From Morchella semilibera (Eukaryota > Ascomycota > Pezizomycetes > Pezizales > Morchellaceae): DNA of 64,000 bases. The stretch spans positions 3,990,001-4,054,000 of the forward strand of contig WBVU01000004.1 of assembly GCA_009192285.1 (NCBI GenBank). Reading direction: 5' to 3'. Shown in pieces: positions 1 to 12,119 of the stretch; positions within the stretch are counted from its first letter, which is position 1; each line of letters opens with the position of its first letter. Under the pieces are notes generated by a model that saw nothing but the letters and a program-made list of their open reading frames with translations, searched no databases and was not told the origin of the DNA. A program made the translations under genes and the position numbers.

Positions 1-569
1 TATTGACTAAGCACGACACATCAAGACCTGAATTGTATCACAAGGCAATGAAAGGTTAAACTGGCGGGAATTGGGGTGGGGAGGGAGGGCCGAAGGCTCC
101 CATAATTACATGTACGTACCGTAGAGAGAGGATTAGTTTACCGCTGTTCCCCAAAATCTACACAACTCGCGGTCGCGAGGTGGAACCCCTAGTGGGTATG
201 TGCTCAGAAATCATTACGCGCAGATATAAAATATTCGCAAGTCGATTGGGCTGTATCCACCAACAGTAAGACAGCTAGCTCCAATTGAACCCCCCCCCCT
301 CCCCCTGGTACAGCCCCGTAGTACTGATTGGTCAATATATATGCTCCATGTGAACTTGTTCATTCAGTTCCTTATATGTAGGGCGCCTGTTTTCCTTGCA
401 TCGTATAATTCTTCGAGCATACGAAACAATCCCGCCAAAGAAACCCCCTACTCTCCAGAATATTTCAAAGTATTTCTCCGTAACTGATCTATCAACCAGA
501 GCTCTTCTTTTTCTTTCCACATTCCCGAGTATCACAGGTACCTCCTACGGGTTGTGGACCCTGGGCCTC
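1..569. other. Upstream region of the DUF3433 gene
   Basis: No gene seen. It has a C-run near 291-306, TATA-like stretches near 226-235 and 334-342, and a TACATGTA palindrome at 107-114. The frame of exon 1 stays open back to 396 without an ATG. Confidence 0.4.
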
Positions 570-3500
570 ATGCCCGCCGACGACGTCACGCTCCCTTTAA
601 TCGAGAAATTTGAACCTAAAATGAGTGACCGCCAGTACTGGCGTCCCTGGACTCTCCGCAAACCTTTACTGATCTCATTCATTGGGCTTTGCGCCGGGCT
701 ACTTGTTGCCAACGAGCTCGCTAACTTTGGCTGCAAACGACATGGTAGCTGCCATGTCTTTGGCTCCAGGGAAAACGGTCATATGCCCAGGCTCTCCACA
801 TTTGTGTACAGGACACTCCCGGCTATACTTGGTATCACTTTGGGTCTTCGATGGTATGCGACACATTATGATATCATCCGGCTCGAGGCATACTCCCAAA
901 TGAGCGCAAAGTACGGTGCCAAAGCCTCGAACTCACTCTTCCTACAATATCCGTATGAGTTTGTCTTTGCTCTACCTTTCAAGGCCTTACTGAAGGAGTA
1001 AGTTATCAATCAATATTCCCGCCAGCTAGGGGATGCCTAAGTACTGACCGGGGTTTATGATAGACACTACGTTGTGGCCTTATCGTCGTCAATCCTCTTC
1101 ATAGTGAGCTACGGGCTCGTGCCACTGGTTTCGAATATGTTTGACGATACCGTCGGCAGCACCTCCATCTTCGCAAACGCCAGCCGGGTCGAGTTCAACT
1201 CAACGGCCCGTCAGGTACCTGCAAACTTCACCTTCTCAGCCTACGACTTGACATGGAGAAACGGCTCACTTCCCCCATTCACGACCGAAGACTTCTCGCT
1301 ACTTCCCGTGAAGTCACTGGACCAGTTCCCGGTGTTCCAGTCAGGAGAGGACTGGACCTTCTTGACAACGCTGTACGAGGCCGATCTTGAATGCGCCGAG
1401 GCACACCATATTAATTACACCTATAGCTACTGGCCGGACAACAAGCACCTGGTCGTTGAAATCTTCCAGAACGAAAGTAGGGATTCAATTGTGAGGGTGT
1501 GCGATGCCCTCGGCCAGGAGAGGACCGATGAATTTGATCTTATCCTTGAGAATGAGTGCACGGAACTTGCGTCCTTCGTCGCGCCGTGGGCGGGCCTTTT
1601 CGGGCAGAAAGTGGTGGCGTCGCCGACGTTCATGTTTGGCTGGGCCTCTGGTTCACCTGCTGGTTACCCAGGAGTCAGCGCCAACGTCAGTTCCCCAGCT
1701 CCACTTAATATGACGGCCATCTTCTGCACGACGAAATACTACACTCATACTGTCAATGCCACCGTCTCAATGCCCTCGGGGAGGGTGCTTCCAGACGGTG
1801 TACATCGTATCGGCGAACGGGAGGAGATTGAACCTCTTAAGGGCTTCACCGAACTCATCGCCGGAGAAACCCTACCTGACAACAACTTGTGGTTGGAGGA
1901 CGTCTTCGTGTCCACACCGGATCGGGCTGATACCATGATTACTCCCCTCCGTTTCGGGTACCAGCCTGACAAGATCGTGGATCTCAAGTATGACCTTGTG
2001 GAGAAGTTCGGGAAAGCCACTATACCGGTGATGCCGATCTTAGTTGTCTCAACCAGCGAGAGCAATATCTACATGTCGATGACGAACACGTTGATGGCGT
2101 TCTCGCTGGGTGACAAGCAGAACACGGCGGCGTTAGAGAGATTGCTGGATCCTAAGGAGCTGGGGAGCTCGCTCAGGAAGGCGCTGAAACTGTGGTTTGC
2201 GTTCGCAGTGGCCGGGGAGACGACAAGAAGTAACGAGAGGAGCACTACTATCCCAGTGGAGCGAAAGATCCCAGAGGTCGTGATCACGGTCAACCCAGAT
2301 TGGTCGCTGGCAGCGAGGATAGGACTTCCGTTGGTCGCCGTGCTAACCGCGCTTCTCACCTATCTCTTGGAGGGGCGGCCGTACCATATCGAACGGGAGC
2401 CAAGCTCTATGGCCGCAGCCCTGAAGCTACTCTCCGCCAGTCCGACACTGTGTGCGGTGATGCAGCACTCCGAATACCACCCGATGAAGACGTTGATGGC
2501 GGAACTGGACAGGAGGGGATTCTATTTCAGGATGGGCCCGAACAAGGAGGGCACCCTTCAGATACGGGTGTTCCGTGGAGACGGAGAGCGCGCGGAGGAG
2601 GTCCTCGAAGGGTCTGCAGATTTGAATGTTTTGGAAGCTCCTAGGCCCGATGCTCAGGTGCAGAAAGACTTTGAATGGGTATCACCGGATCTGATCGCGA
2701 CGGCCAATCTTGCTCTCTTCCCCATCTTTATCCTGGCGTTGATCACCACCACGGCATTGGCCACGAAACGCGATGGTATGTATATATAGTGAGACTCGAA
2801 ATCCCTTGAATGGCCGTGCATGTATCGTTCATCTTATCCTGCTCGGGCCCGGCTGACAGTGAGTGCACCCCACAGGATTCCCGATGCCCGACGACCCAAG
2901 CTCGTTCTGGTCAAAGGTTTGCTTCGGCACTCTTCCCATGATTTTTGGGATCACGGCCGAGGCGCTCCTCGTCATTCTCGGAACCACTCAGTGCATGATG
3001 GTCCCGTACCAGGCCCTCGTGACAAAGAAGGCAAAGTACGTCGACGCTCTTGACTCCAAGTACAAGAGTAACCCTCCGCATCTTCAGCTACTCCAAGCGT
3101 TCAAGCGCGGCCAGTACACTCTTTTAATTCTATCCTTGACTATCCTGATCTCGAATGCCCTCCCCATGGCTATGAGCAGCATCTTCTCCCATGCCCCCTA
3201 CCTGGCAAAGATCGATAAGCTACACGACCCCTCGCGGGACATTCCCCGTGCCCGACAGGAGATATTTTTCCAGCTAAACAGGATGATGGCCAATCGTGAC
3301 TACACCCCCTCGTGGACCACGGAGGAATACTACATCGACTCCCCCTTCACCATCGCCCCGATTGGCGAGAACAAAACCTACGCAACGCGTGCTTTTGGGA
3401 TGGACGTCAACTGTACCGTGGTCCCGGAAAACAGGGTCACCTTCCCGTGCAGCACGAGCGCGCGGTCCACGAACGCCAGTAATCCGTCCGACTGCGAGCC

Positions 3501-4467
3501 GTACCAGTACACCGACAACGTCATGTTCCTCAACAGCCCGTGTGGTGGCCTTGAGCTTCCCATAGTCACCACTTGGAACGGGACCTCTGGAGACCACGTC
3601 AAGGTTGACGAAAGGTGCCCGGGCCTTATCTTTCCCATGTGGCTCCAGAACCAGAGGTATACTGTGGATAAGCCCCATAGGATACCAGAGCCGCCAGGGT
3701 ACAATAGCACTCTGTTCCATTTCGGGGAAGAGGACAAGTACGACTTCGTGGTGTTGAACTGCTCTGTTGCCGACCGCATCGCGAATGTGGATGCCACCGT
3801 TCATGACGGCAAGGTCATCTCCGTGAAAAATGAAGTTTTCGAGTCGTTCGACAAGACCGCAACCAACTCTCTCGCTCGCAACTTCATCAACGTTACGGCA
3901 CGCCTTGCCAAGCAATATGGGGTTTACGGAACCCACGCAATCCAAGATATCAACCCACTAGTAGCTCAGGTCAACCAAAGCGTAGAGCAAGGCAATCAAA
4001 CCCATGTCCCATCCAGTGCTGTGGTGGCGAAGCCCTTCGCGGACGTCCTCAAGCAGCTGTTTCCGCTGCTCCTCAGGCTGTATGCTAAGGAAATGTTTGG
4101 GGTCGAGTATGTCGCAGAATACATGAGCTACAGGGCGCACATTAACATGATACCCTTTGGCGTGGCGATGGGAGTCTTGGTGTTGGTCTTGGGTGTGGTT
4201 GTGAATGTGTTTACAAAGCATGCAGGGAGGGTGAAGGGGCATCTGCCATGGAGCCTGGCGGGGATGTACTCGCAGCTCTATGCGAGCAATGCGAAGAACG
4301 ATACGAACAGGGCTGGGAAGGGGCTTGGAACAGTGGAAGAAGTGGAATTGTCGGGGGAGTATGCATATGGGGAGTATCCGAATAAATTGGGGAAGCATTA
4401 TGGGGTGTATAGGGTTGTGGACGAGGATCTGCACCCACCCGCGGTGGAACTGGTTACGGAGATTTAG
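570..4467 (+). CDS. DUF3433-family multi-pass membrane protein
   Basis: Three exons, 570-997, 1064-2775 and 2876-4467, join in frame through introns with GTAAGT and GTATGT donors and TAG/CAG acceptors, giving about 1243 aa. I recognise the fungal DUF3433 family. Residues 23-30 carry the YWRPW-type entry motif before a membrane helix (about 33-52). A second helix lies near 77-97, followed by a conserved stretch (RLEAYSQ, QYPYEF) and a third helix near 147-168. A long lumenal or external domain rich in N-x-S/T sites follows, with further helices near 558-578 and 685-708. The second half repeats the plan: helices near 728-750, 792-815 and 1138-1160. Function is unknown in the family. The open frame runs upstream to 396 but has no ATG there, so I chose the first in-frame ATG at 570; ATG 621 is an alternative, and an upstream 5' exon cannot be excluded. 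Confidence 0.85.
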
Positions 4468-7127
4468 ATGCTGGATGTTCCCTGGCGAATTGTGCTCTGG
4501 AGTGGTGTTCTTTCATATTCTCTGTACATATATATCTTGTTTTCTTAGTCGATTTCACGGCGGCCTGTGTCGACCAATCCGCAATGATTTTAGTTGAGAA
4601 ACACCGGTGTCCACCTTACACAAAGTTGTGTCAGACCAACCGAGGATCGGGGGGTCCTTCATATATCGTCAGCATCCCGCGACAACCTCTAATCAATCAT
4701 ATCGCCAGTCTTGAGCTGTGATTTGTGCAAGTACTGGGCGGCTTTACTAAACAACTGAGAAGGCAAACTTAGCACAGTTGGATCCAGGAGCCTCAATTGT
4801 ATTAAACTCGCACTGCTAAAAGTCTCTAATCATTGAGAAATGAATACACAATTGCCAAAATGTGGGTGACGGGATCGCAGAGCGATTGGACCTGTTTATA
4901 TTAGGAATAGAGCAAACTGGATTTCTACTAGAGGGTAGGAGGTTTTAGGAGGCAAATGGTAAGACTCAGTGTGGGGCTGGATTCTTTACAAAAAAGGCCC
5001 AAAAGATCATTGAAGCGGAAGTGCTTAGAGGATTAGGCAAAAACACAACAAGGAATAATTAGGGGCCGATGCACACTGCTGTTCTAGCTATATATGAAAT
5101 CATGAAGTTTACGAGGATGGTGTAATATAAGCAGTTTAAGGATTACTGATGTTCGTTTACTTACTCTACTAGATACGTTAATATATCAATTTACACATTG
5201 CCCGTACAAAACCGACGAGGAAAAGGCACAAATGATGCATTAAGTCGGGGCGTTAATGTTTGTAAATGCATCATCTGATGGATTATTTGATGCATTTACT
5301 CAGGGGATGGCTGGGAAATTATCACAATACTATTAATGTACGACTTATGGGTCTTTACTTTGCACTTTTGGGTCACATACAACTTTAGTATTGATTTTAG
5401 ATAATCAATCAACGACATTGTAATGTATTTTCCCACAAACCTCCATCCATTAATCCTGCAATTGCTAAGATGCCATCTTCAGTGCCTATGGCGTAGTATA
5501 TATAAAGCTCAGGGGTGTGTGGAAATGTGTATCTCGAATATTCAGTAAAGTCGTTGCAAGGAAAGTCGTTTCTGGGGTCCCAACCTCCGCTGGAAAATTT
5601 CAATATTTTGGTGGATGGAAAGTCTTTTAAAGGGAAGTTGGACTTTACAGACCACTTTTTTGGGTCATGAAGGACAACGTATCTGCTCACAAGGCAAGAT
5701 TAACTGAAGCCCGACGCGATTATTATAACATGCCTTCTCTTTCCTGCCCTGCCTGTTCCCCGATCTCAATCTCATCGGAAACGTATGGAATCTTTTGAAA
5801 AACAGGATTAATATGCGAACTCCCCGTGGCTGGAATGGGAACTGCCATAGATGAGTGGAGTAGTATCACGGATGATGAACCTTTAGAGTATATATCGATA
5901 GAATGCCAGAAAGGATCACTGCTGTAATGGAGGCAAAGGGGTGTCATACCTAGTGGTACTAGTAGTGCTCATAGCCAACTTTACTAGTAGTTTCGTTATT
6001 TTATTCAGTAAATGGTTTCCTTCGAGACCTGTTTCCCACAGATCTAGACATCTGCCTGCTTCCTCGAGACGGGTCTTGGTACCTCTCCGCCCCCTCTACC
6101 AGTAGAACCACCGGTCCTATACCCTTGTCTGAGACCGCACAACTATCGCATTGTCCAGTACTTTTTTTCCTGCCCCGAGCAGCTATCGGATGCAAAATAC
6201 GCCCCGCAGACCGCTAAATGGTTGGAGAAACCGGGGAGGGGGGGTTAGCTGAGGCCCTATGGTTCATTGGAGAAGCAGCACATGTATTTTGGTGGTCCTT
6301 GACCACGACAGAACCTGTCAATACTGAGCCGTCTACAGGTAGGGTAGGCACGTACTCTACGGCTGATGTTGATAACTGGAGTAGGCTGACAGCGTGCACC
6401 TGCATGATTGCTTTTCAAGTAGGTATTACCTATATTTAGATACTTGCGACAAGCAGAGTAGGTACCGTAGTATTTGAGAAAATTCGTTGCGCTGAAGCAG
6501 GGTCTTCTCTAACAAATCTGTCTAAATACTGCCTCTGGTTGGCTCATACCCCTGCTGCAGCGCAACGAACCTCCTCAAATACTACGGTACTATAGCAAGG
6601 CAGGTCCTCGAGCAAATGCAGGCAATATTACACTTGCGCCAACCTCAGCCGCGGATAGAGGGGGGGGAGCAGCTTGTCGGTGTTCAATTTTGGAACCAAG
6701 CCAGATCAAAGACGAACCAAATGACGGGAAAGTACTCTGCGTAACATACCGATTTTTCTAGGTCATAGGCTTAAAGCAAAGTACTGGTAGAAAATGTTTG
6801 ATGATTGGCTGAAGTAACGAGAATATGCTACACCACCAGAAATATCGGGGCATTCCAGACCTGACCATGAACCGCACTCGATCCAAGCAAGCCCTGCCAT
6901 GTAGGTACTCCAAGAGTCTCCTGCATAGGGCCAATAACACGCTCCTCGTACCCGGGTACTCTAAACTGTACCTACATGCTGCGCCATTGGACCGGGCCAG
7001 CGCTGCAAGATATTCTCGTCTCTTGGGACTGCTAGACTAGGTACGTCTCCCACTACAGCACTTCTAGGCACTCTGCTCTACAGGATATTTCCCACATCTT
7101 GGATGAGGTGGCATCCGAACATGTACA
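4468..7127. other. Intergenic, AT-rich, no supported gene
   Basis: Several open frames of 60-93 codons occur (for example minus strand 5409-5690), but none matches a family I know and none shows a start context or splice structure that supports it. The stretch 5225-5300 repeats the word ATGCAT in both orientations. It includes the MITE at 6463-6589, listed separately. Confidence 0.4.
6463..6589. mobile_element. Short MITE-like element, copy 1
   Basis: The 127-bp segment begins TACCGTAGTATTTGAG and ends with the complement CTCAAATACTACGGTA. The terminal inverted repeat continues with gaps into CGTTGCGCT/AGCGCAACG, about 30 bp in all. The core includes the word TACTGCCTCTGGTTGGCTCA, which recurs at 19.0 kb. 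There is no coding capacity. The TA at each outer edge could be a target dinucleotide as in Tc1/mariner-type elements, which is inference. Confidence 0.7.
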
Positions 7128-7135
7128 TATATAAA
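7128..7135 (+). promoter_or_regulatory. TATA box of the DUF6345-like gene
   Basis: TATATAAA lies 86 bp upstream of the ATG at 7221, a normal distance for a fungal TATA element plus a short leader. The leader that follows is pyrimidine-rich. Confidence 0.5.
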
Positions 7136-7220
7136 GTCGACCCCCAGGAGCTCGTTCTATCCTGCCCCAGCATCGACAGCAATCCCTCGGACCACTACTA
7201 CCCCCCACACTCACCCAATA

Positions 7221-8849
7221 ATGAGTGCAAGCCTTCGATATCTCCTTATCTTCTTCTGCGTCCTCCTCACGGTTGGCGCTGATACCTACCCTGCCTTCAA
7301 TGTCAAAGCACACGAGGTAACCGCCGATGACACCCTCAAGCTCGCCGAGGCTCTCTTCGGCCCCGACGACTACAGGATTACCATGCACAACGGACGCTAC
7401 ATTGCGCTCGCCTGCGACAACCGCAGGCGGGTCGAGTGCGACACCATCTCTGGCGGAGTCTTTGCAACGGACAATTGCGGATCACCGGACCCGGCTGACG
7501 GTGCCCCAAAGGATATCCCGACGGAAGAGGAAGCCACCAATATGGGGATGGACCTTCTCACGAGCCTCGGCCTGCTGCCCGTAGCGGAGGGCGCCGTTGT
7601 CATTGAGCCCGCAAGCACTAGCAACACGTTCATGGCCCACGAGTATGAGTTTGGCGACGGGAACTACGTTCGCGAGGACTGGAAAATTGATATAGCGGTG
7701 AATTTGAAAGTCAGCATCAAGGTTGGGGACCAGACATTCCCGCTCACGGGCGGTGGGGGGAAGTTCAAGGTCACGTACGGCAGCTACGGGAAGTTGATCG
7801 GGCTCCAGGCGCTCTGGCGGGATATCTACGGGGAGGAGATGCAGAATATCATGTCCAAGGAAGAGGCGGAAACGCAATTTAATTCAACTCTGGGCCCGTT
7901 TGCCGGACTCGCGACTGTCCAAACCTACCTGGGCTACGCATCCGACCCGTTCGGGGTATGTCAGAAGGTCATGCCCCCAGTGTGGGTGTTTGAGGCAGAG
8001 GTTGTCACAAACGGCGAAAAAGTCCCAATCCGGCCCCAGAACTCTCGCTTTAAGGCTTCATATAACCGGATAACCCGCAGAGATTTGGGGACCGGGTCTC
8101 TGCCGCGGGAGGCCCACTGGTTAGCCCCCCGATCCAACGACGACGACGATAACTGTGCATTCGAGGTGGGGGTGGAATATCTTGGTGCGCCGTACGGCCT
8201 GGGTCTCGCGAGCGCAAACGCGGCCGGTTTCCGGTCCGGGGTCATGCACACCGCGCCCATCGGCAACGTCACGTACGAGAAGAGCAATGCGGATGTCTGG
8301 GAATCCGATTGGACGACCGATGACGATAAATACGCCGACTCGGTCGACATGCTGTGGTACACTGGCCATGCAAATAGCGACGGCTGGATGGTCACCGCGC
8401 CAGGCACGGGAGCACCAAGCATGGCCAACTACACAGCCTTCAGTGAGAGGTCCGAGGTGCAGGGCGACCTGCTTGGACACCAGGACCTCGAGTGGCTCAT
8501 CATCGCTGCCTGCGGACCGCACCAGGACGACGCATTCGAAAAGGGCACGGGGAACGTGTTTGATAGGTGGAGGGGGATCTTTCAGGGGCTACACATCATG
8601 TTTGCGTACGGCACCGAGTCGTCCGATTCAGCTGAGGAGGGGGCTAAGTTCATGAGGTACGCGCAGGAGGGCAACAGCCTGATCGATGCGTGGTTCCGGG
8701 CCGCGAAGGAAGTGCAACCCCCGGGGGTCATCGTGACGGCGATGTGGGCGGGCGATGCCAGGGATGACCATCTTCCGGGCTACGGGCCTGTCTCAAAGGA
8801 AAGCTCCTCGTCGTCGCAGGAGAGATGGTTCATGTGGACAGCTGTTTAG
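7221..8849 (+). CDS. Secreted DUF6345-like protein, putative clan-CD cysteine-peptidase fold
   Basis: Uninterrupted reading frame of 542 aa with an ATG in good context. Residues 1-20 form a classical signal peptide (hydrophobic core, then VGA-D), so the product should enter the secretory pathway. A variable N-terminal part (about 21-300) contains four Cys. The C-terminal part resembles the DUF6345 family: a YTGHANSDGW block with His about 383 and a LIIAACGP block with Cys about 431, the order and spacing of the His/Cys dyad of caspase/gingipain-type peptidases. A FQGLHIMFAYG block follows, also typical of the family. Peptidase activity is an inference; the family is uncharacterised. A TATA box lies 86 bp upstream. 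No neighbour suggests a pathway. Confidence 0.8.
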   Translation: MSASLRYLLIFFCVLLTVGADTYPAFNVKAHEVTADDTLKLAEALFGPDDYRITMHNGRYIALACDNRRRVECDTISGGVFATDNCGSPDPADGAPKDIPTEEEATNMGMDLLTSLGLLPVAEGAVVIEPASTSNTFMAHEYEFGDGNYVREDWKIDIAVNLKVSIKVGDQTFPLTGGGGKFKVTYGSYGKLIGLQALWRDIYGEEMQNIMSKEEAETQFNSTLGPFAGLATVQTYLGYASDPFGVCQKVMPPVWVFEAEVVTNGEKVPIRPQNSRFKASYNRITRRDLGTGSLPREAHWLAPRSNDDDDNCAFEVGVEYLGAPYGLGLASANAAGFRSGVMHTAPIGNVTYEKSNADVWESDWTTDDDKYADSVDMLWYTGHANSDGWMVTAPGTGAPSMANYTAFSERSEVQGDLLGHQDLEWLIIAACGPHQDDAFEKGTGNVFDRWRGIFQGLHIMFAYGTESSDSAEEGAKFMRYAQEGNSLIDAWFRAAKEVQPPGVIVTAMWAGDARDDHLPGYGPVSKESSSSSQERWFMWTAV

Positions 8850-9272
8850 TTGGGGGGTGTCTGCGTAGTAGCATGGAATTTCTTTATTTTCTTTTTAATT
8901 TGTCTATCGATATGTCTGAACGAAATATACTACATCTTTTTCTACATTATGATTCCCGTGAACCTACATAGTGACCAGCAGCTGTGCAGCCTGTGCGTGA
9001 GTGAAATAAAGTTGCGTGTAAATACGAAGCTTTGAAATTTAAGTGCGCGGGTTGTACTCTGAAGATAGACAACTTTAGACGTGCGCAATGTGACTGATGC
9101 ACGTTCAAACCAATAAAAATTACTGCAAGATTGCCCTCTTATCTGTAGCTTGTGCATGTACCTATCTAATTATATCTATCACTTTTTAAATTCCGTGCCT
9201 AAGAATACGCAGTAAAAACTGGAATGGGAATTGATACCAATAATTACCCCTCGGAGTATTCCTCATACCTAG

Positions 9273-9622
9273 TGTGGTCGACGAGACGAGTGAACTGGAT
9301 CCTCACGAGTCGAGTTAGCTCGAGCGTTTTCCGCTGTTCGACTTGAAAAACTTAAGCTTTTTCGGTGTTATACCTCTGGATTTCCCCCCTGAAAACCATG
9401 CCAGATATGCCCAAATTATGAAATCTTGAAGAACTCAATGCAATCCTAACCCTAATAATATACATTTGCACAAAGAGAGCTAAAATGATTCCTGGAGCTC
9501 CTATCTGGGGCCACTGAAAAGCCCGAGCTCGGCTCGAGCTACTCGAGCTTTTACAAGCCGAGACGGGTCGAGTTAAACCTTTCCTCCTGCTCGTCTCCAG
9601 CCAGCTCGTCGACCATACCACA
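9273..9622. mobile_element. Probable TIR element with CTCGAG-rich arms
   Basis: The left edge has GTGTGGTCGACGAG; the right edge has its approximate complement CTCGTCGACCATAC. Inside each edge are runs rich in CTCGAG/GAGCTC words. There is no coding content. It is probably an old non-autonomous DNA element; boundaries are approximate. Confidence 0.35.
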
Positions 9623-11743
9623 CATACCATGCATGCCAAGTCCACGAAAACATGCAGGGCGGTCTTTGGTTTAGCAAAAAATATATTAAGGTTTGAACAG
9701 TTCATTATTATACTAAGATTTCACGCGTCCACTAGTCAAGGTCCGACAGTCTAAGGTAGAGTAAAGAAGACATGTGCCATTAGGTAGAGTAGGTAAGTGG
9801 AGACAGCACAAGGCTCGATTCGTGCGCACATAGCCTGTAGAGTACGCACGCCATCCCCAACGCAGTGGACTGGCAGCTGCGGTGAGACATGCATATATAG
9901 CCAATAACGGGGGAAAAAGAAAATCTCTATTGCAACCTGCGCACAAGAGCGCACCCCCTCCCCCCGCCCAGGTCTAGCCATCTCCGGACAAGGATTTTCT
10001 CTTCCAGCGATTGGCCAAAGGCCACTGATCACCCTTAGACATCCCCATTATTAATAATTTAATTTTAATCTTCGAGATTTTTGGGCGGTACTGAGTACAT
10101 GGCTCACAGGTGCAGCTTCATAACTGGGGGAATTAATATCCCTCATGCTGGGGATGTCTACTGCCTCGAATTGTGCACTTACTAAACCAACACGCGCATC
10201 ACTTTAGTTTGGGATACATTCCTTTTTACGTGAAGGAAACAGAAGCGATAGTAGGCTACCTAGTCTAAACATAGTCTAGTAAAGCTTGGCGCGTTGGCGC
10301 CAGAAGGCTTCTACGTATATGCATACTCTATAGTAGAGTACCCCGCTCTAGAGTATGTTGCAGTGGTACCTAGTGTAAAGTACCTACATCGCGATCGCCC
10401 GAGGCTGCTAGTATGTAAATAGTTGAGGGGGAAGTAAGGGCAATTCCACCGATCACCCATGTTCCCATAGGGCCAGTATTTAATTTACTCCAGACCAAAT
10501 ACTCAAAGACTAGAGTAGGTATGTACATACAAATCGACCATATAGCCATCTTTGCACTACAAACTTTGCAATTTGCATCCTATATGGCCATATGGAGTAG
10601 TACTCTAGGTAGAGTAGACGCCTTTCCAGCCCTGCTGTGCTGTACTGGTATAACTCCGTGAACGAGAACTATACATAGCGCAAAGTTCCAGCGGTATCAG
10701 ACATATCATACCGCCAAAGGAGAGTTGCCAAGGCCACCTGCTAAACCACATTTAGTTTAGATCCTGCAGAAGAGTGCAGATCGCTTCTCTTTAAGGTGCT
10801 GATCCTGCACGCCCCACCAAACAAATTCCCGGGTCGAGGTACAGAGCTGTCTCACCTGCACCAACTACCGAAGGGTGAAATCTTGCCTCCGTACATAGTA
10901 CGGCGATCTATCCATGATCGCAACCCTGCACCTGGCCCCTGGTAGCGTCATGGTCTGTCGGCCTGAATGGGGGACCCTGTCATCATTTCGTCTACCGGAC
11001 CCCATCATTCGTCTATCGGACCCAATGAGCCACCTTGTGGAACGTGTTGTGAATTATTGTGCCTTTCACTTTTGCACTTTGTTCACCCTTTCCCCTCATC
11101 TACATACCTAGATTATTATGCATGCTTAAATCTATCCCGACAATTCTGCCATGTCCTCGTTTATTCTGCCCTACTCTATGCGAGAGCAACGAGCTTGTCA
11201 CATGCAGTTTGTGCTTTTTTTCCGCTGTATGTACTTTACGACGTGATGAACAAAAAAAGTCGACATGCACTTGCAGAGAACTTCGTTGGGAAAGTGTCAG
11301 GATTGTTTAATGCGTTCGCCTCGATTATTTCCTGTGGAGGGGGGATTTTGTGGGGGGTTGACTTGAGGTCATAGCATAGGGTTAGGGTTGGTACGGCGGT
11401 CGCTGGTACCGACCGACTGTGTGTATGTACCTGGAGAATTACATGTTTTCTAGAGGGGACCGTTTGCTGTAAATATGGACCTCTGTACGCTATTAGTACA
11501 GTGGGTGCGTTCCTGGAATCTTGGGACCGTGTCGCCCCTAAAGTGAGAATATTAATCTTCAAATATCACTCGCATGCCGCCCCCGCCATAACCCGAGCTC
11601 TGCACCGCGACCGTAGTGTTCCTAGAGTCACGCCCCCAATAGATTCCATGATTGCTACTACCATGACAACTGGTAATCACGACAACTACATGTACCCTAA
11701 CGAAAGCTGATTTCCACCTCCATTCCCACTCGCACATCAGTGC

Positions 11744-12119
11744 TAGTGATAGGCATGAGATAAGACGAGACGAGACTGGGCCAGGTCTTGTCTTGTCTTG
11801 TATTTGTTCATTCTGGTCCCGAAAGTTTCGAGGAAAGGGCCCAGTCTTGACAAAATCTCGAGACTTCGTTACCAGGTGACCTTGAATGCCAGAAAGGACA
11901 GAAAAGGCCAGAAAAAAGCGAGTCGGAAGTCTATTGCCGGACCCTGACCCTGGTTTAGGGGTTTGCGATATTAAATATCAAATTGTGTGGTGGAAAAAAG
12001 TTAAAAGGGTCTCGAATCTCGAGATATCTATGAATAGTCTTGTTCTAATCTTGTTGTCTCCATGGTCTCGTCCTGTGTTGCCAAAGGTCTCGAGATAACT
12101 TGTCTCGTGCCCATCTCTG
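11744..12119. mobile_element. hAT-like non-autonomous element (MITE)
   Basis: The right end read on the minus strand starts CAGAGATGGGCACGAGACAAG-like and the left end starts TAGTGATAGGCATGAGATAAG-like, matching at most positions. A CAGNGATGGGCA start is typical of hAT-superfamily ends. Both arms are rich in CTCGAGA/GAGACGAGAC words. No 8-bp target duplication is clear, so it is an old copy. Confidence 0.5.

Noticed and set aside
396-569. N-terminal extension of the DUF3433 protein
   Set aside because: The frame is open but has no ATG; used only as a hint that an upstream exon might exist.
3274-3945. 223-codon minus-strand open frame
   Set aside because: It lies wholly opposite exon 3 of the DUF3433 gene, which has clear family motifs and spliced phases; the antisense frame is a shadow of codon bias.
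5409-5690. 93-codon minus-strand frame
   Set aside because: Protein-like in places but no family match, start context or conserved motif.
10967-11374. 135-codon frame
   Set aside because: Low similarity to any family, overlaps other frames and contains telomere-like sequence near its end.
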